From assembly GCA_000433115.1 (NCBI GenBank), contig FR892237.1, positions 1,711 to 16,334 of the forward strand: a stretch of 14,624 nucleotides of DNA, written 5' to 3'. The position numbers were made by a program, and so were the translations under genes. How positions within the stretch are numbered: the first letter of the stretch is position 1; the number at the start of each line of letters is the position of its first letter. The notes beneath the pieces were generated by a model that did no database searches, had not been told where the DNA came from, and saw only the letters and a program-made list of their open reading frames with translations. Origin of the DNA: Ruminococcus sp. CAG:382 (GTDB lineage Bacteria; Bacillota; Clostridia; Oscillospirales; CAG-382). Of the stretch, positions 14,009 through 14,624 are shown piece by piece.

Positions 14009-14030
14009 TATAATGTCATATAACATTATA
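14009..14030. promoter_or_regulatory. Palindrome overlapping the -10 of the DUF4830 operon
   Basis: TATAATGT (14009-14016) and ACATTATA (14023-14030) are perfect 8-bp arms with a 6-base spacer. Read leftward, the right arm supplies TATAAT (14030-14025). No good -35 is seen (GAATAA at 14053-14048). It may be an operator, or AT-rich chance. Confidence 0.35.
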
Positions 14031-14047
14031 ATACGCGCCGTGTTTTT

Positions 14048-14624
14048 TTATTCCCCGTATTCTTCGGCTAAAGCGAAATATTCTTCGTAGTAGCATTCAA
14101 GCGTTTCCTTGATTTTGGCGGTTTCGTCGGAAAGCTCTGAAAGAAGTTTGTAGTCAGATGACTTTTCAAGCATTGTGACTTCGATCTCTTTTTCGCGCTT
14201 TTCGAGGCGTTCGATTTCTTTTCCGAGGAAAGCATATCTCTTCATCTCGGAACGCTTTTGCGATTTTTCGCGCTTTGCGGCGAGATAATCGCTTTTTGCC
14301 GCACTTTCGGGAGCTGCTTCGGTTACGGTCGGAGCTGACTGTTTGCGGCGGCATGCAATGTAAGCGTCATATCCGCCGTTGAAGACGGCATAGCCGTCGG
14401 CAAAGCCGATTTTGTCAATTTCAAGAATACGTGTTGAAAGCGAACGTATGAAATATCTGTCATGCGATACCGCAAGAATTGTACCACCGTATGAGAGAAG
14501 TGCGTTTTCAAGTATTTCTTTCGAAGGTATATCGAGGTGGTTGGTCGGCTCGTCAAGGATCAGGAAACTGACGCTCTGCATGACAAGCTTGCATATTGAC
14601 AGCCGCGCTTTTTCACCACCGCTG
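14048..14624 (-). CDS. ABC-F family ATPase, C-terminal part (5' end outside window)
   Basis: 191 codons are visible, ending at TAA (14048-14050); the N-terminal cassette and interdomain linker lie beyond the right edge. The second cassette shows signature SGGEKARLS, Walker B FLILDEPTNHLDIPS and the switch histidine in AVSHDRYFI. It ends with a basic, Glu/Lys-rich coiled-coil tail (about the last 85 residues), as in Uup/YfmR-like ABC-F proteins. DEPTNHLD is the ABC-F hallmark. These soluble ATPases act on ribosomes, either in translation or, in some subgroups, in resistance to ribosome-targeting antibiotics. The subgroup cannot be told without the linker. It is followed by the DUF4830 gene after 56 bases. 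Confidence 0.9.
   Translation of the reverse strand, partial: SGGEKARLSICKLVMQSVSFLILDEPTNHLDIPSKEILENALLSYGGTILAVSHDRYFIRSLSTRILEIDKIGFADGYAVFNGGYDAYIACRRKQSAPTVTEAAPESAAKSDYLAAKREKSQKRSEMKRYAFLGKEIERLEKREKEIEVTMLEKSSDYKLLSELSDETAKIKETLECYYEEYFALAEEYGE

Overview
The window looks like chromosomal DNA from an uncultured, probably gut-associated member of the Clostridia (Bacillota). This rests on moderate GC, AGGAGG-type ribosome binding sites, consensus TTGACA/TATAAT promoters, and families common in Oscillospiraceae-like genomes (DUF4830, GHL10/DUF187 surface proteins, the UPF0237-UPF0210 pair). Genus cannot be decided from the sequence alone. No transposase, integrase, phage gene or CRISPR array is visible.

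Layout. (1) About 1-4000, minus strand: a Crp/Fnr regulator (3297-3956) is coupled by an ATGA overlap to a large surface-anchored GH10-like glycosidase (796-3300). A strong terminator follows, then an ECF-like sigma factor that runs off the left edge. (2) 4053-6335, plus strand and divergent from the Crp/Fnr gene: a three-gene ABC importer of the SsuABC/TauABC/ThiXYZ type (lipoprotein, permease, small ATPase), all overlapping. The shared intergenic region holds a perfect palindrome placed to activate the importer and repress the regulator. (3) 6427-8093: an ACT-domain protein and its usual partner UPF0210. The UPF0210 gene is frameshifted by a 26-bp insertion flanked by an 18-bp direct repeat. 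(4) 8329-10940: argG-argH, the last two steps of arginine synthesis, with a perfect consensus promoter and an ATGCAT-repeat leader. (5) 11091-11167: tRNA-Pro(CGG) with its own promoter and terminator. (6) 11359-12480, minus strand: a stand-alone MsmX/UgpC-type sugar-importer ATPase. (7) 12628-14624, minus strand: rsuA, a previously uncalled 42-residue membrane miniprotein whose start codon lies in a hairpin, a DUF4830 protein, and the C-terminal half of an ABC-F ATPase cut by the right edge.

The best leads are the regulatory arrangement at 3975-4032, the repeat-flanked frameshift at 7207-7250, and the start-codon hairpin with small ORF at 13343-13500. I did not see a clearly new multi-gene system. 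Most genes are ordinary housekeeping or transport genes.
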